DNA of 64,000 nucleotides from Ochotona curzoniae (GCF_017591425.1 NW_024466307.1:9181001-9245000); one strand, 5' to 3'. Shown: positions 25,869 to 37,470, numbered from the stretch's first letter. Notes: generated by a model from the letters alone, not told the origin. A program made the numbers and translations.

Positions 25869-26223
25869 CCTGTAATTTTTTGTTTGATTGTTGGTTATTT
25901 TTTGAACCTGTCATTGATACTGTCTCAACCCAGATGTTTCGAAGAATGGAACTTGCATTATTTTTAACATATTGTCTACCCATTACTATGTCAATTAATT
26001 CCATAATGTTGTATATTGATACTGAGGCCTTGTTGGGGCTTTTAACTGACCGGATCTTTACTCTGTTAGACCTATCTTCAGACCATAGAAGGTCTCCCCA
26101 AGAGGCCACTGAACTTATCTGGACAATAAGACGCTGAACTTTATGCTAGGCATGTGTTTGCAAGCAATGAATCTCAACTGAACTTGAACTATGGTTATGC
26201 AACAAGGTGGAGGAATCCACCAT

Positions 26224-26253
26224 GGGGGGAGGGGTATGGGAGGGGTGGGGGGG
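26224..26253 (+). repeat. G-rich tract in L1 3' UTR, potential G-quadruplex
   Basis: Five runs of G (6, 4, 3, 4 and 7) are separated by 1-3 bases, meeting the usual pattern for a four-stranded G-quadruplex. A G-rich polypurine tract is a known feature of mammalian L1 3' UTRs. Because the host gene is read from the other strand, FAM172A pre-mRNA carries the C-rich complement here. Confidence 0.8.
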
Positions 26254-27449
26254 ATCCCCAGCGCCTATAAAACTGTACTACATAATACAGTGTAAGGAAC
26301 AATAAAAAAAAAAAAAAAACAAAAAAACATAATAAAATTAAATATATAAACCCAAGAATTTTTCCATTGCTCCAAACTTGTTAAAATCTAATAAATAAAT
26401 AGATTTTGCTAAAATTCCAGAATTATTGTAATACCTTCATTTTCCCGTATCTATTTTGACAGCTGACACATATTTTGGTTAAAACTAAAACCTGTATAAA
26501 AAACAAGCTAAATAATATTGATCAAAACCAAGCTGTTAAATAAAGTATTTCACTTGTGAAAAAAAAAAAAGACAACATAAACTGATAGAAATTATAAAAC
26601 ACATCATGAAAATGTTTCTGTGTAAATACATTTTAGAAACCAAAAGACTAATTTCCTAAGAACATTGCTCATTTTAGAAAACAAAACCAAATTATTTACA
26701 TTTTCTCTTTAGAAACTTTTAAGAATCTACTGAAGTCCCTATATAGGGCTTCATTTTCTAACTAGAAGCTACTGTTTCCTAACACCTATCTTTGAAGCCA
26801 CAAAGCCAGTTGTTTAATGGCCATCCCATCTGGCTATTCCACAGACACTTTCCCCAACACAATACTGCACTAAACTGTTTTTTGCAACTAAACAGTCTGC
26901 TGCACAGACGTAATACCCATGTTCCACTGAAATCTAAACACAATTTAGTTCACCTTCCCACAAATTTCTGATATAATCAATCATTAAAATGCTGTTGATA
27001 TGTCTCTTAAATTCACCCATATTCTCTTCTCTCCAGTCTCATTTCCTGGGCTTAGATAAAACCACCACCATTTCAGAGTTGGATGATGTGAAGATCCCAC
27101 TTCCCCTGACTCTGGGAATGCCCACTCACACAGTATCTCTAATTTGGTAGTGAGGACAATCTTTCAAAATGTCAAGTTAATCCATTGCTGCTTAGAACCT
27201 CCAGTCTCTTTCCACAGCCCTCAGGGTGATAGTCCAATTCCTCAGTGTGACTTTCAGGGTCTTCATGAGTTGGTTCTCATCTATGTCTCAAACCATGTCT
27301 CTCAACACAACTCTGCAATATACTTCCCACAGGAGACCATCCTGCCACCGGAGACCTTACACAGAAGATCCTCTGCAGAAAGCAAACTGTGGTAAACTAA
27401 TTACACTATACTTTTCTTGTCTCCAGACTATTTCTCTGTGTGGAAAGGA

Positions 27450-27774
27450 TTTTTTTGGTAAGATTTATTTTAAAGGCTAAGTTACAGAGAGAGAGAGAAA
27501 GTATTTTCTGTCTGCTGATTCATTCTCCAAATGGCCAACTGGGGCTGGCCCAAACCAAAGTCAGGAGCCTGGAGCTTCTTCCTGGTCTCCTATGTGGTGC
27601 ACAGTCCCAAGAATGTGGGGCCACCTTCTGTTGCCTTACCAAGTGCATTATGAAGCAACTGGATTGGAAGGCAGTAGCTGAGACTCAAACTACCCCATAC
27701 CATCTGGCACCCATACCAGATGCGAGAGTCACTGGCAACAGCTCTACCTATTACACCTCAGCACCAGTCCCTGG
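27450..27774 (-). mobile_element. CSINE, old, inserted in L2
   Basis: 'AAGATTTATTTTAAAGGCTAAGTTACAGAGAGAGAG', 'GATTCATTCTCCAAATGG', 'CAAAGTCAGGAGCCTGGAGCTTCTTCC' and head end 'CACCTCAGCACCAGTCCC' match the C-repeat complement. Confidence 0.88.
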
Positions 27775-27869
27775 AATGGGATCCTTGTGTTCTGCCTTTA
27801 CTTCACCAACCACCTTCATCTGTATAATTGCTAGTCATCCTTTACTTAATACTCCCCCCACCCCGCGCC

Positions 27870-28121
27870 AAAGTTATTTTCATCAACTTGCAGAGCGACA
27901 GGGGGAGGGGGTGAGAGAGATTTTAGAACCACTGGTTCTGGACTCCTCAAAGATTGGCAGGGACCCCAGCACCCAGGCCACATCCTGCAGCTTTCCCCAG
28001 GGTACATGCTAGCAGGCAGCTGGATCTGCAGAGGAGGTGCTGAGACTCCGACGGGCTCTGAGACATAGGATTTGGGCATCCCAAGCACAGGCTTTACGTG
28101 CTGTGACACCATGCTCACCCC
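27870..28121 (-). mobile_element. CSINE-like, strongly diverged, inserted in L2
   Basis: Starts 'AAAGTTATTTTCATCAACTTGCAGAG', has a GA-rich segment, then 'GCAGGCAGCTGGATCTGCAGAGGAGGTGCTGAGACTC' and ends 'GCTGTGACACCATGCTCACCCC', resembling an old C-repeat on the minus strand. Confidence 0.65.
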
Positions 28122-29039
28122 TTCAAACTCCTTGTTAGGTATTACACAAATGAGCTATTATCTCCTCAAGGCCTTGTTTTCCTTGTCACCCTCAAGGCCA
28201 AGCAATGTCTACTAACACCATTTTTGTACACTGTTCATTACTTTATCAAAGGATCTATGTTGTTAACTACTTGTTAATTATCAAATTCTTGAAGCTAAGA
28301 GCTGTGTCTTCCTGTTCATTAATTTTTGGCATAATGAATGAATAATAAAAATACAATAATTATCTTCAGGTTGGTTGCTTATAATCTATTAGTCATGTAC
28401 TAAAATATAAAGATACTTTATAAGATACTTATTACCAACATAAATATGAAATTACTCACACTTAAGGTATGTGTGTATGTAATAAATCAAAAATAAATGG
28501 AAGCAAATCCTTTGAGGGGTTTGAGGCTGTTCAACACTTTTGAATAGTTTTATTCAAAAATATTGTCTAACAAAACAGATGATAAAGGACATAAACCCTA
28601 GCTCCAAAAACCAAAATAACTTTCACGTATGACTACTTCCCAAGCCTCTACAAAGGTGCTTGCCCTGCGTCAACTTAGAGTGTGTAAGAGAACTGCATCT
28701 CCAACATCTTAGGGTTTAATAGTCTGCCACACACGTTCAGCCTTTTGTAACAACTAAGCCTTGGAATTAGTAAACTTTCAGTAGTTTTCAATACATCTTT
28801 TTACAACATGACATTGCTAATACCCAAATTCTGTAGAGGATAAATTTTTGTCAGCCCACAGAGCCAATCTCTGCCAAAATCACTATATATTTATAAGCCA
28901 TAATCCAGAGAATTCATACAAGCATTACCAGCAGTGGATTTTGAATCTAAACAGATTTCAACAGGAAAGACTTTCTAATATGCCTCAATTACAGAAATGC
29001 AAGCAAACGAAATCTGCTCCACAGGTGTCACCTTGAATT

Positions 29040-29720
29040 TCGGACCAGAGTACAGTCAGCACTGGGTAACTTGATTCAGGTTGGATGATTTTAAGACATG
29101 TAAATAAACGAAGCGCATGAAAAGACAAGAAGTAAATGCATTAGTTACTGCTTGCTGGTGCCAGACTGCACAGGGGCATGCACGGCGGATTTCCGCTGTG
29201 TTCAGAGAAGGGGGCGAGTTTCCTGATGTACTCTTGCCATCATTAATCGCTATGTACCAAACAAAAGTGATGCAGTAACCAAAGCCTTATCAACTATGCC
29301 AGATCCTACTACCTGGGCCTTGCAAGGGCTGCATTTGTGATGGACTACCTGAGCTGATAACACATGGAATTATCTAAACAACATTTGCATATTTGTATAA
29401 TTATTTTCTAAGGTTAATTAGCTCCTGTAATGCATTTCGCCCTCTGAGACTGCGTACGGTGACAGGTTCAGATATTTTCTGAACAAAAGCCAAATTTGAC
29501 ACATCTTTTTTCTTCAGCTAACCTGTTGCTTCAATGTCATTAAATGTACATTTTAAACTGATAACTGCTTTTAGAAAGCGCAAAAAATTTAATGAATTTA
29601 AAGGTCTTTAAAATGCTCAATTTTAAAGTCAAAGCTTTGCAATTAGTTTGTTCACATGAATACTTTAAGCTGTTACATCTTTTAATGAATAATCAATCTA
29701 ACACTTGTAATTTCAAAACA
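29040..29720. other. Candidate conserved noncoding element
   Basis: Repeat-free stretch retaining several CpGs and dense motifs: CATTAATCGC, an octamer-like ATTTGCATA, GTTAATTAGC, GACTGCGTACGGTGACAGG and several CTTTGAA/CAAAG sites. There is no long ORF. It has the feel of a developmental enhancer, but conservation cannot be assessed from one sequence. Confidence 0.35.
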
Positions 29721-29927
29721 GCACACTTGTATCACTGATTTCAGTTATATCATGCATAAATTTCACCCATGAAAGTGTATCGAAATATATATGTGTGTTT
29801 ATACTGTCAAACCCCAGCTACATCAGTTGCTCTCAGTACTAGTATTAAAACTTATTTATTATTTACACCGAAGATATTAACTGGAGAATGAATACCAACA
29901 TAAAAAACACCTAACTGTTTATGTTTC

Positions 29928-30195
29928 AAGCACCTACATCCCATAGGGGAGCTGGTTCATAGCCCAACTGCTCCACTTCATATCCAGAACCCTGCTTCTG
30001 GCCTAAAAAAGCAGCGAAGATGGCCTGAGTCCTTGGGACCCTGCATCTATATGGGAGACCTGGAAGAGGCTCCTGGCCATAGGCTTCAGATCAGCTCAGC
30101 ATCAGCAATTGTGTAATTGCAGCCATTGCAGCCATTTGGGGATGAACCAGCAGATGGAAGATCTTTCCCTCTGTGTCTCTCCTTCTTTTAGCAAT
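29928..30195 (+). mobile_element. CSINE, 5'-truncated
   Basis: Begins in the body at 'CACCTACATCCCATAGGGGAGCTGG', then 'GGACCCTGCATCTATATGGGAGACCTGGAAGAGGC' and 'GAACCAGCAGATGGAAGATCTTTCCCTCTG'. The tRNA-like head is missing. Confidence 0.88.
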
Positions 30196-31159
30196 TCTAA
30201 TAACATTAAAAAATGAATCTGTATAAAAATTGCAAGTTTCCATTTTGTGCCCAATCAATGCATATGTATAAGAAGAAAGAAAATCCATAGCAGAATACAC
30301 TTTCAGAAATGGAATACAAATACCATGGGACCTTAATGCAAGAAGACATATACAAGGAGATTGTGTTTTAGCTTTAAGGTTGAAGCTTTTATATGACTCC
30401 GTTATTTATCAGTTTTGCATAAGAACAGAGTATAAACTGAATATTACTGCAGAATAAAACATTAAAAAGAATTATATGTAACTGTCATTTGGGTTGTTGC
30501 TTTATTTTATCCAATTAATTTGTCTTAACAATTTATCTTCATTTTGACATATTTTAAATATGTGATCTTTTATAAATGATATACATTTATGTTCAGCGAC
30601 AAATAAAGGATTAGGAACATAGAAAGGGACATAAAATCAACAAACAGTGCATCCACAATAAAAACATATTCAAAATTGATCTATATTTGGTCTCTAAAAA
30701 CTAACTTGAACCACAAAAAGTTACTCGCATTAGTTGCTTTTGACCTAAAAAATTTGCAACTTCACAAGACTCAACTCTAAACATTACAAAAGTAAGCCCA
30801 AGAATATGTAAGTTGGCTACATTTCGAAATCATATAACTTTTCCTATTCCTTTTAGGGACTAAGATATTAAGAACAGTAAGTCTTGAAGACAGATTCATT
30901 TTACATGAAGCATGGGCAGTTGGAAATCTGTTGTAATAAGGAATTTTTAAATAAAATTCTTAAAATTCCCTAAAACTCCAGAGGGTACTTGCCTACAACA
31001 TATCCAATAGACATTATGCTATCTGTTTTAATATGTAACCGAGGCATTATGATTTTACCGTTTGTAGGACTCTGTATATATTGTCAAAGTTAAAAACAAA
31101 AGCAAATTGTAGCTTTTCTTACATTAAAAAAAAAGAAGAAGAAGAAGAAAAGAACAAAG

Positions 31160-31495
31160 AAGTGGCTAATATGGGTACCACTTGTAACACAGGTATCCCC
31201 AGTCTGAGTGCTAGTGTGACTGTTGGTTGCTCTGCTTCCAACGCAGCTTCAGCTTCGCAGCTTTGTAACAATGCGCCTGGGAAGGTGGCATGAGATGGCC
31301 CAAGAGTTTACGCTCCTGCTTTCCATGTGTAACAGCAGCATGGAGTTCCTGGCTTGGTGCCTTAGCCTAACCCAGTCTTGGTTGTTGCAGCCATTTGGAA
31401 GGGAAACTAGTAGATGGAAAGTTAACTCTCACTCGTTCTCTCTCTCCTTCCACTTCTCTCCTTCTCTCTCTGCTGCTCTGACTTTCAAAAAAAAA
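31160..31495 (+). mobile_element. CSINE, old subfamily
   Basis: 'AGAAGTGGCTAATATGGGTACCACTTGTAACACAGG' at the head, 'AGCATGGAGTTCCTGGC', 'GTTGTTGCAGCCATTTGG', a CT-rich stretch and an A-tail. It follows a short GAA repeat at about 31125-31150. Confidence 0.75.
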
Positions 31496-31679
31496 TATTT
31501 TCCAAATATAGACTCAAGATCATTACTGCTCAATGTGGCTTCATTAACAAATTATAAATGGTAACACACAGAAGATATTGCACTGATCAAAAAAGGATCA
31601 GTGTTCATAATCACCTCACACTCACTGGAGCTCCACTAATATTTCAAACTTACTACATTCAAATGCAAACTCCGGATTA

Positions 31680-31860
31680 AGTTTCCAATTCGCCATTCTC
31701 TTTTCTTTCTTCAGTTTCTTCCTTCTTGTTAAGTGATACACCCCTTCCTCCAGCTGTTCAAGCCAAAAATCTGGAAGTTGCCCTTGACTTTTTCCTCTTT
31801 CATATTTCTACCTAAACTTCTTTCATCCTCCCTTTATGGGTTATTGCCATTTTTTTGGCA
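31680..31860 (+). mobile_element. L2 fragment
   Basis: 'CAGCTGTTCAAGCCAAAAATCTGGAAGTTGCCCTTGACTTTTTCCTCTTTC' matches the well-known L2 segment around 'GCTCAAGCC-GAAACCTGGGAGTCATCCTTGAC'. Confidence 0.75.
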
Positions 31861-31869
31861 TAGGATAAT

Positions 31870-32025
31870 GGTCACTCTCTCATCTAATCTTTAGAATAGT
31901 TTATGACATAGATACATGAACCATCCCTATCCGAAAAGATTAACTAATTTGTTCATGGTGATAAATTTGCCAGATGGCATGCTGGTCTGTTTGGTTCTAG
32001 TGTCTGACCTTCTATGCTATATGTG
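31870..32025 (-). repeat. MIR fragment, minus strand
   Basis: 'CTCATCTAATCTTTAGAATAGTTTATGAC' followed by 'GTTCATGGTGATAAATTTGCCAGATGGC' and 'TCTAGTGTCTGACCTTCTATGCTATATG' follow the order of the MIR complement. Confidence 0.6.
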
Positions 32026-32364
32026 CTAAAGTAATGCTAACAAATGGGCTAACATAAAACTTTATCTTTTAATATACTGAATATAAAATTTAAGCCATAA
32101 CTGACCAATAAGACAAAAAACAGTCAAGAATTCAGTGGTTCTAATGAGAGGCAGAGAGAGATAGTAGGATTCTTAGAACACAACCTGTGCTCCAGTGTGC
32201 ACCTGAGAAATCCCAACAAGGATAATCCAACATGGATGATCATATTCACATTTTAATAAAATTCAGCTTTCTCCCCCAAGTGAAAAATATAATGCGAGCA
32301 CAATGGTGTTAATGGCAAATTCTTCTCTAGGGTAGACCGAGGGAGGCAGCAATCTAAAAATCTC

Positions 32365-32525
32365 GAGGATATCAGCTCGTGTAATCCTGTGAATTAGTTA
32401 CTGTTATTATCTCCAAAGACCTGATAAACAAAGAATAATTAAGAAACTTAAGAAAAATTGTTAGCATTAAGGGAGACACAGATTTCAAACCAGGTAGTCT
32501 AACAGTCTTAGTATCTATAGTCTTA
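32365..32525 (-). repeat. MIR fragment, minus strand
   Basis: 'GTAATCCTGTGAATTAGTTACTGTTATTATCTCC' and 'CACAGATTTCAAACCAGGTAGTCTAACAG' resemble the MIR complement. Confidence 0.6.
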
Positions 32526-32809
32526 ATAACTTTATATAAGCATATAAGCAAATGTTAAAACACATATACTATCTTTCCCATGGAGGCACAAGCACCATGG
32601 CTGTTCTTTCCAGCAGCAAACTGGTAAAGAGCCTGTCAGGCCAGGACAAAAGTGCTGCTTATGGCAATATCATGCATTGTGGGCTAAGTTCACATTCTTT
32701 ATTCTGTGTAATGAAGGAGTGCGCTTTCAGTGTATTCTTTTTCTTCATAAACTTTTGCCATCTTATGAGAAAGAAAATGGATCCAGCTTAAAATCTATTA
32801 TTAATTTTC

Positions 32810-33098
32810 TGGTATTTATTCATCTGCAACAAAGTTTAAGGTTAAGTGAAAGAAGCCAGACATAAAAGAGCACACACAGTATGATTCAATTGGTAGGAAA
32901 TTCTAGAAAAGCCAAAACTATGACATTGTAACGCAGAACAGAGGTCAGCAGAATGAGGACAAGGAAGTACTGACTGTAAAGGGTCACATAAAGAAACTTT
33001 CATAGCAGTGCACTTTTTTTTTGTTTGTTTTTTACAGTGGTTGGAATGATAGCTACACAATGGCACACATATTTCAGACACATCTTTCTTATTTTAAA
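32810..33098 (+). mobile_element. Ancient L1M 3' end fragment
   Basis: 'AAGTGAAAGAAGCCAGACATAAAAGAGCACACACAGTATGATTCAATTGGTAGGAAATTCTAG' is the characteristic L1M 3' segment. It is cut by the following CSINE. Confidence 0.8.
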
Positions 33099-33413
33099 AA
33101 AGTTATTTATTTATTTATTTATTTGAGAGAGAGACAGAGAAATAAAACATGTGCAAGAAGGAGCTTTTATTTCCTAGTTCACTCCACAAAAGCCAGTAAC
33201 AGCCAGAGCCAGACTAGAATGAAGCCAACAGCAGTAACTTCAACCAGGTCTTTGGTAGGTGGCAAGGACCCGGCTACCCGAGGCATCATCCATTGCCCTC
33301 CTAAATGTGCACTAGAAGTCTGGAATCAGGAGTTGGGGGACTCCAATCCAAGCGTTCTGGCCTGGAACCTGAGCATCTCAAGCAGTGTTTCCGCCACTAT
33401 GCCAAATGCCCAC
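33099..33413 (-). mobile_element. CSINE, old subfamily
   Basis: 'AAGTTATTTATTTATTTATTTATTTGAGAGAGAGACAGAG' tail complement, 'GGTCTTTGGTAGGTGGCAAGGACCC' and 'GAACCTGAGCATCTCAAGCAGTGTTTCC' near the head end. Its (TTTA)n tail gives the low-complexity run at 33104-33124. Confidence 0.85.
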
Positions 33414-33530
33414 TGCAGCAAACACATTCAACTTTATTCATAACATCATTGTGATGTATATGACAAAAAGGACACAGTATAAATTATTATTAATTAAAGA
33501 AACCTAATAGAAAAACCATCCTGGTAAAGT

Positions 33531-33715
33531 AATTTTTCTAAACTGGGATCAGCACACCACGGTCTACAAGCTAGACACCTATCTTGTAAATATTTTTTTT
33601 CTACAATACAGCCATGACCTCGTGTTCTTTCATTACTTACAACTGCAGCTCTCACCTGACAACAGAGTAGTTGAGAGAGTGTTGGTACGGTCTGCAAGTC
33701 TCAAAGTAGCTACCA
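33531..33715 (+). mobile_element. MER-type hAT DNA transposon remnant
   Basis: 'GGGATCAGCACACCACGGTCTACAAGCTAGACACC', 'TTGTAAATATTTTTTTTCTACAATACAGCCATGACC' and 'ACAGAGTAGTTGAGAGAGTG...GTACGGTCTGCAAG' follow a widespread nonautonomous hAT element whose family name I cannot fix from memory. Confidence 0.7.
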
Positions 33716-34839
33716 TTTGGACTTACAGGAGAAAAGCCTGTTGACTACTTGTCTAAATATTCATGATCTTAGTTTCAAGCTAGCATGACACATTAAACAA
33801 CTGTATCTGACTGCATTACCTCTCCAAACTCTGTAAAAATCTATAGTAAAAGGTATTTAATTATTCATTTTAATAGAGACATAACTCTCAAGGATCAGAA
33901 GAATGAGTGAGGTAGAAATGACCACACTTTGGAAGAGGAAGATCAGAAAGAAGAATGTAACTAGCTGAGCACCTGTGAAGGTGAGAAGCAGGACATTTCA
34001 ACTACAGACTCCTCCAAGCACAGGGCTAGGATTCCAACAACCCCTGGGACTGAAGAGCAACTGAATATTCTTAAGGAAAGCTGTTTGAGAAGTTATTTCC
34101 CCTCTTTTATTCCATGCAGCCCACAAAGGTTTTCCATAGAAAGAACAGAAGATATTTTGAAATGAGTTTATCACAAACAGAGGGTATCAGTTTCAGAAGA
34201 ATGAATAGGAATTAAGTGATCATACACAAATTGAACGACCCCATCCTCGCCCCGCTCTCCCCTTAAATCCCTCCTGATCTTTCATACCATGGGCAGTCAG
34301 ATTTCAGTCCTCAGGCAAAGATTGTCAAACACTTTTGGCAACTGAAACCAGGCTCCATAAGCCTGAAGGTTTAGGTGATGGATGGGAGTGGGCTTGGACT
34401 CTTTCCGTCCCTCATAGGTGAACTCACACAAAGACCTGCAGTGTCAACTTGTACATAAATGCTTAAAAAAAAAAAGAAATTTAAAATAATCTGAGGATTT
34501 TTTTAAAGAAGCATAGGATATTTAACTTCTTTTAATAACATAACAAATTCATTAAAAGTGAAATTAAATATTCAAATAAATATAAAGGGAGTTGGAGTAG
34601 TACATCCAATAAATGAATTCTAGCATCTTGCTTCCTTTAAGACTTAAAAAAAGACTACGTCCTCATTTCACTTTACTAATCCAATCACATACACTTACTC
34701 TGCAGAATATATCCTTATCTGAAAAGAAAGCCATAACTAATGACTCTGACATAGGAAATCTGCCATACATTTAAGAAGAATAAAATAAAACTACATTCAT
34801 TCTAACAAACACCACACACTCAATTTTTAGGCTAACAGA
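33716..34839. other. Intronic sequence without recognised features
   Basis: No exon or named repeat seen. 34240-34300 is locally C-rich. Confidence 0.45.
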
Positions 34840-35230
34840 ACAAAAGGTTTCAGAGACGCCTGGCATGCTCCACAGACTGTCAGGGTAGACTGTCACTTAG
34901 TGACCTTGCCGCTGCCTGACTCACCTAACAGTGTTTGCAAGTGCATTGTTTCAAATCAATAACTAATTAACAAAGTACAAAAGAAGTTGCACTGTTTCCT
35001 TCACTGCTTGTTAAAAATGGCTTTTGGCAGCACATGGGCAGAAAGGTCGCTTTTATGACATCTCCAGGAGCCTTTCAACACCCTGCCTCTGTCAGATTAA
35101 ATTACTTTTAGCAATTAATTGTCATAAGTTAAAACAGAAGCACATTTGTTACAGCAGGCTGCCATAATGACATGGTGAGTAGTTGTTTTGATATGAATTT
35201 CTTTCACTGACCTTCTATCATATCTTAATT
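34840..35230. other. Candidate conserved noncoding element
   Basis: Repeat-free, with TALE-homeodomain-like TGTCA motifs, CTGACTCA, AACTAATTAAC and the homeodomain palindrome CAATTAATTG. The 5' part pairs 'GACTGTCAGGGTAGACTGTCACTTAGTGACC'. No coding potential. Confidence 0.3.
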
Positions 35231-35782
35231 CTTGTGGTTGACCTAACTGGAAGATTGGGAGCATGTCTTAGCTCAAAAAGGCACAGGCCAAATCTTGAGG
35301 GTCTTAGGATAAGGTACCAACAAATAACTGGAAAAGAAAAATGTTCGTGGATACTTTGAAAAGCAGAGTTCATGGAACGATTGAGTGTGTCATTTGGAAA
35401 TTAAATTTAAAACAAAATTGTTCTTAATACAAAAATACAGAATTATAAAGAGCGAAATTTTTGAGTAGATTAATAGGTGATTATGGGATCTTTATTATAC
35501 CGCACCAGAGTTAAACATCTAGAAGTAGCATGCTATAAGGAAATGCTATGTAATTTAAACATGTTAATTTCAGGAAGAATATACATAGACTCATGATATA
35601 TTAATATCTTTTACTTAATGAATGTGCTATTTAAACCATTATACTTTTATTTAATTGGTAATCAAAAATATTTATTTCATCACTTTCTTTAGAAATATAT
35701 GTTTGAATAGAAATGAACAACAAAAATCCAACATTTTAGTTGATGATTGCAACATTTTGGGTAAATCTAACTCAGATATCAT

Positions 35783-35886
35783 TTTCTTTTTTTTTTTAAT
35801 AGTTAGAGAAAGAGAAAGAGGGAGAGACAGAGAAAGCTTTTCCATCTGTTGGTTCACTCCCGAAATGATTGCAATGGCCAGAACAG
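35783..35886 (-). mobile_element. CSINE 3' fragment, truncated
   Basis: Only the tail and GA-rich 3' part is present ('AGAAAGAGGGAGAGACAGAGAAAGC', 'TTGGTTCACTCCCGAAATGATTGCAATGGCCAGA'). Confidence 0.85.
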
Positions 35887-37100
35887 TAAATCATGTGACC
35901 AACATAGAATGGCTTTGAATTTTCAATTTCAAATTCCATCATCTTAAATTAATCTACAGTGATTTGAGCACATGTGCGTGCAAGCACATGTGTGGATATA
36001 CACATCTAAGAATAAATGACTCTTTCTGATCCTAAAGGCAGAAATATGGTATGTCTAGAGAACCAACCTTTAATTCTTCCCATTCACAGTACTACACTAA
36101 GGAGACAGTCAAATCAATTTATCAATGATTTGGGTCTAGAGAGCAGGGGGGCCTAGAACCACAGATTCCAGGGCAGTTAGGAGGGGCCATAAGGGAAGTA
36201 AAAGAGATGTAGGCAGGGGTGTGCATGTGTGTGTGGGGGGTCCAAGTGTAGGTGTAGGAGCAATGTTAGCCTTTCCCCAAATCGGGTGGGATCCTGAGTA
36301 TGAGCAGGCATTGCCATCCTCGGAGAACCTATCGGTTACCACCGGAGGGTAACAGCAGCCCACGAAGCTGCCTGAGAGCAGTTAGGATTCTACATTCTTC
36401 ATCCCATGAACAGCATGTTTTTAGACCTCACCACTTACTCATGACAACTATTCCCTAGACATTAACATGAAGCATCCTTTGGAATAATGGCTAATGACAA
36501 TTATTCACAAATGTTCTGCCTAGCAGAATGGGCAGAAGATCAGGTGAATTCAGTGTGAACACCTTTTTCAGAAATACAAGCTAACTGTGCTAATGAATGG
36601 TGTAAAATGGTTCTGCACTTGATATAGCTTGTGGAGGTTATTGCACAGTGGTGAAAAAAATGTTCATTTAAAAAATTTTCATCTCCAATCTTTACAAGCA
36701 AGTCTCCTAAATTAAATGAGTACATTTTATATTAACTGTGAGTATGGTTAAATACTAGGGATTCTTAGTCTTTCAAGGTTTCCTTTTGCTTGTAAGAGAG
36801 TGTCCTGTAGCATGAGAGATTCATGCTCAAGATTTTGTTTTCAGATGATCACAGTCATGCGTTGTTAGAGTCAGAGACCGTTGCATACGGAATACAACTG
36901 ACACATACACTGCAGCTCCTTATACCTTTCCTGTTATCAACAATGACAGAAATGCTTAGTGAAGCATATTATTTTAAGGATGGGAGAACAATGAATAGTG
37001 AATATTTAGGTAAGAATGATTTATTTAATTAAATCATCAAAGTTTTGAACTCTCTAAAATTAATCGCATCTTACTTATTTGCACTCCTACTCACTTCATG
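35887..37100. other. Intronic sequence without recognised features
   Basis: Includes a GC-richer patch (36140-36370) giving a proline-rich spurious minus-strand ORF. Nothing named. Confidence 0.45.
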
Positions 37101-37128
37101 AAACAAACAAACAAACAAACAAACAAAC
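37101..37128 (+). repeat. (CAAA)n tract, about 7 units
   Basis: Seven AAAC units directly abut the 5' end of the CSINE at 37132; probably an A-rich insertion site or an older SINE tail. Confidence 0.95.
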
Positions 37129-37131
37129 CAG

Positions 37132-37470
37132 CCTCGGGCCTGGCGCCGTGGCCTAGTGGCTAAAGTTCTCATCTTAAGCGCTTTGGTATCCCCTGTGGTC
37201 ACTGGTTCTGGTCCCGGCAGCTCTACTTCCCATCCAGCTCCCTGCTTGTGGCCTGGAAAGGCAGTAGAGGACGGCCCAAAGCCATGGAACCCTTCACCCG
37301 CATGGGAGACCTGGAGGAGGTTCCTGGCTTTTGGTTTTGGATCGGCGCAGCAACAGCCACTGCAGTCACTTGGGGAATGAATCAGTGGATGGAAGATCTT
37401 TCCCTCTGTCTCTCCTCCTCTCTGTATATCTGATTTGGCAATAAAAATAAATAAATCTTTAAAAAAAAAA
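37132..37470 (+). mobile_element. CSINE, full-length, pika-type head, low divergence
   Basis: Starts 'GGGCCTGGCGCCGTGGCCTAGTGGCTAAAG', with 'CGCATGGGAGACCTGGAGGAGG', 'TTGGATCGGCGCAGC', 'ACTTGGGGAATGAATCAGTGGATGGAAGATC' and tail 'AATAAAAATAAATAAATCTTTAAAAAAAAAA'. CpGs are retained in the head and core, so it is among the youngest copies here. A short duplication (C)CAGCCT flanks it. Confidence 0.95.

Larger units (their letters stand above)
24615..26324 (+). mobile_element. Young 5'-truncated LINE-1 with ORF2 C-terminus, 3' UTR and poly(A)
   Basis: The insert begins inside ORF2 and stays open for 417 codons to a TAA at 25866-25868, followed by about 430 bp of 3' UTR, an AATAAA-like signal near 26301 and a poly(A) tail. 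An 11-bp target-site duplication, AAACATAATAA, flanks it at 24604-24614 and 26325-26335. The downstream copy partly merges with the A-tail, so its exact length is uncertain. The 5' truncation, poly(A) and duplication are the hallmarks of target-primed reverse transcription. It lies antisense to FAM172A and 541 bp from the nearest exon. The intact frame suggests a recent, lagomorph-specific insertion. Confidence 0.95.
26990..28345 (+). mobile_element. L2 LINE fragment, interrupted by two CSINEs
   Basis: 27160-27450 has the L2 pattern 'AACCTCCAGTCTCTTTCCACAGCCCTCAGGGTGATAGTCCAATTCCTCAG...CTTTCAGGGTCTTCATGAG'. 27775-27868 continues with 'TTCACCAACCACCTTCATC...CTAGTCATCCTTTACTTAA'. 28125-28345 ends 'CTTGAAGCTAAGAGCTGTGTCTTCCTG...ATAATGAATGAATAATAAA', the typical L2 3' end. 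The colinear order across both insertions supports a single old element. The 5' limit is uncertain. Confidence 0.75.

Noticed and set aside
27440..28012. 190-codon ORF
   Set aside because: Runs through two antisense CSINEs and an L2 segment; openness is fortuitous.
33021..33443. 140-codon ORF
   Set aside because: Crosses an L1M/CSINE junction; no domain.
37132..37200. tRNA-like A-box/B-box sequence
   Set aside because: This is the tRNA-derived head of a CSINE, not a functional tRNA; no cloverleaf with a proper anticodon arm. The same holds for the other CSINE heads.
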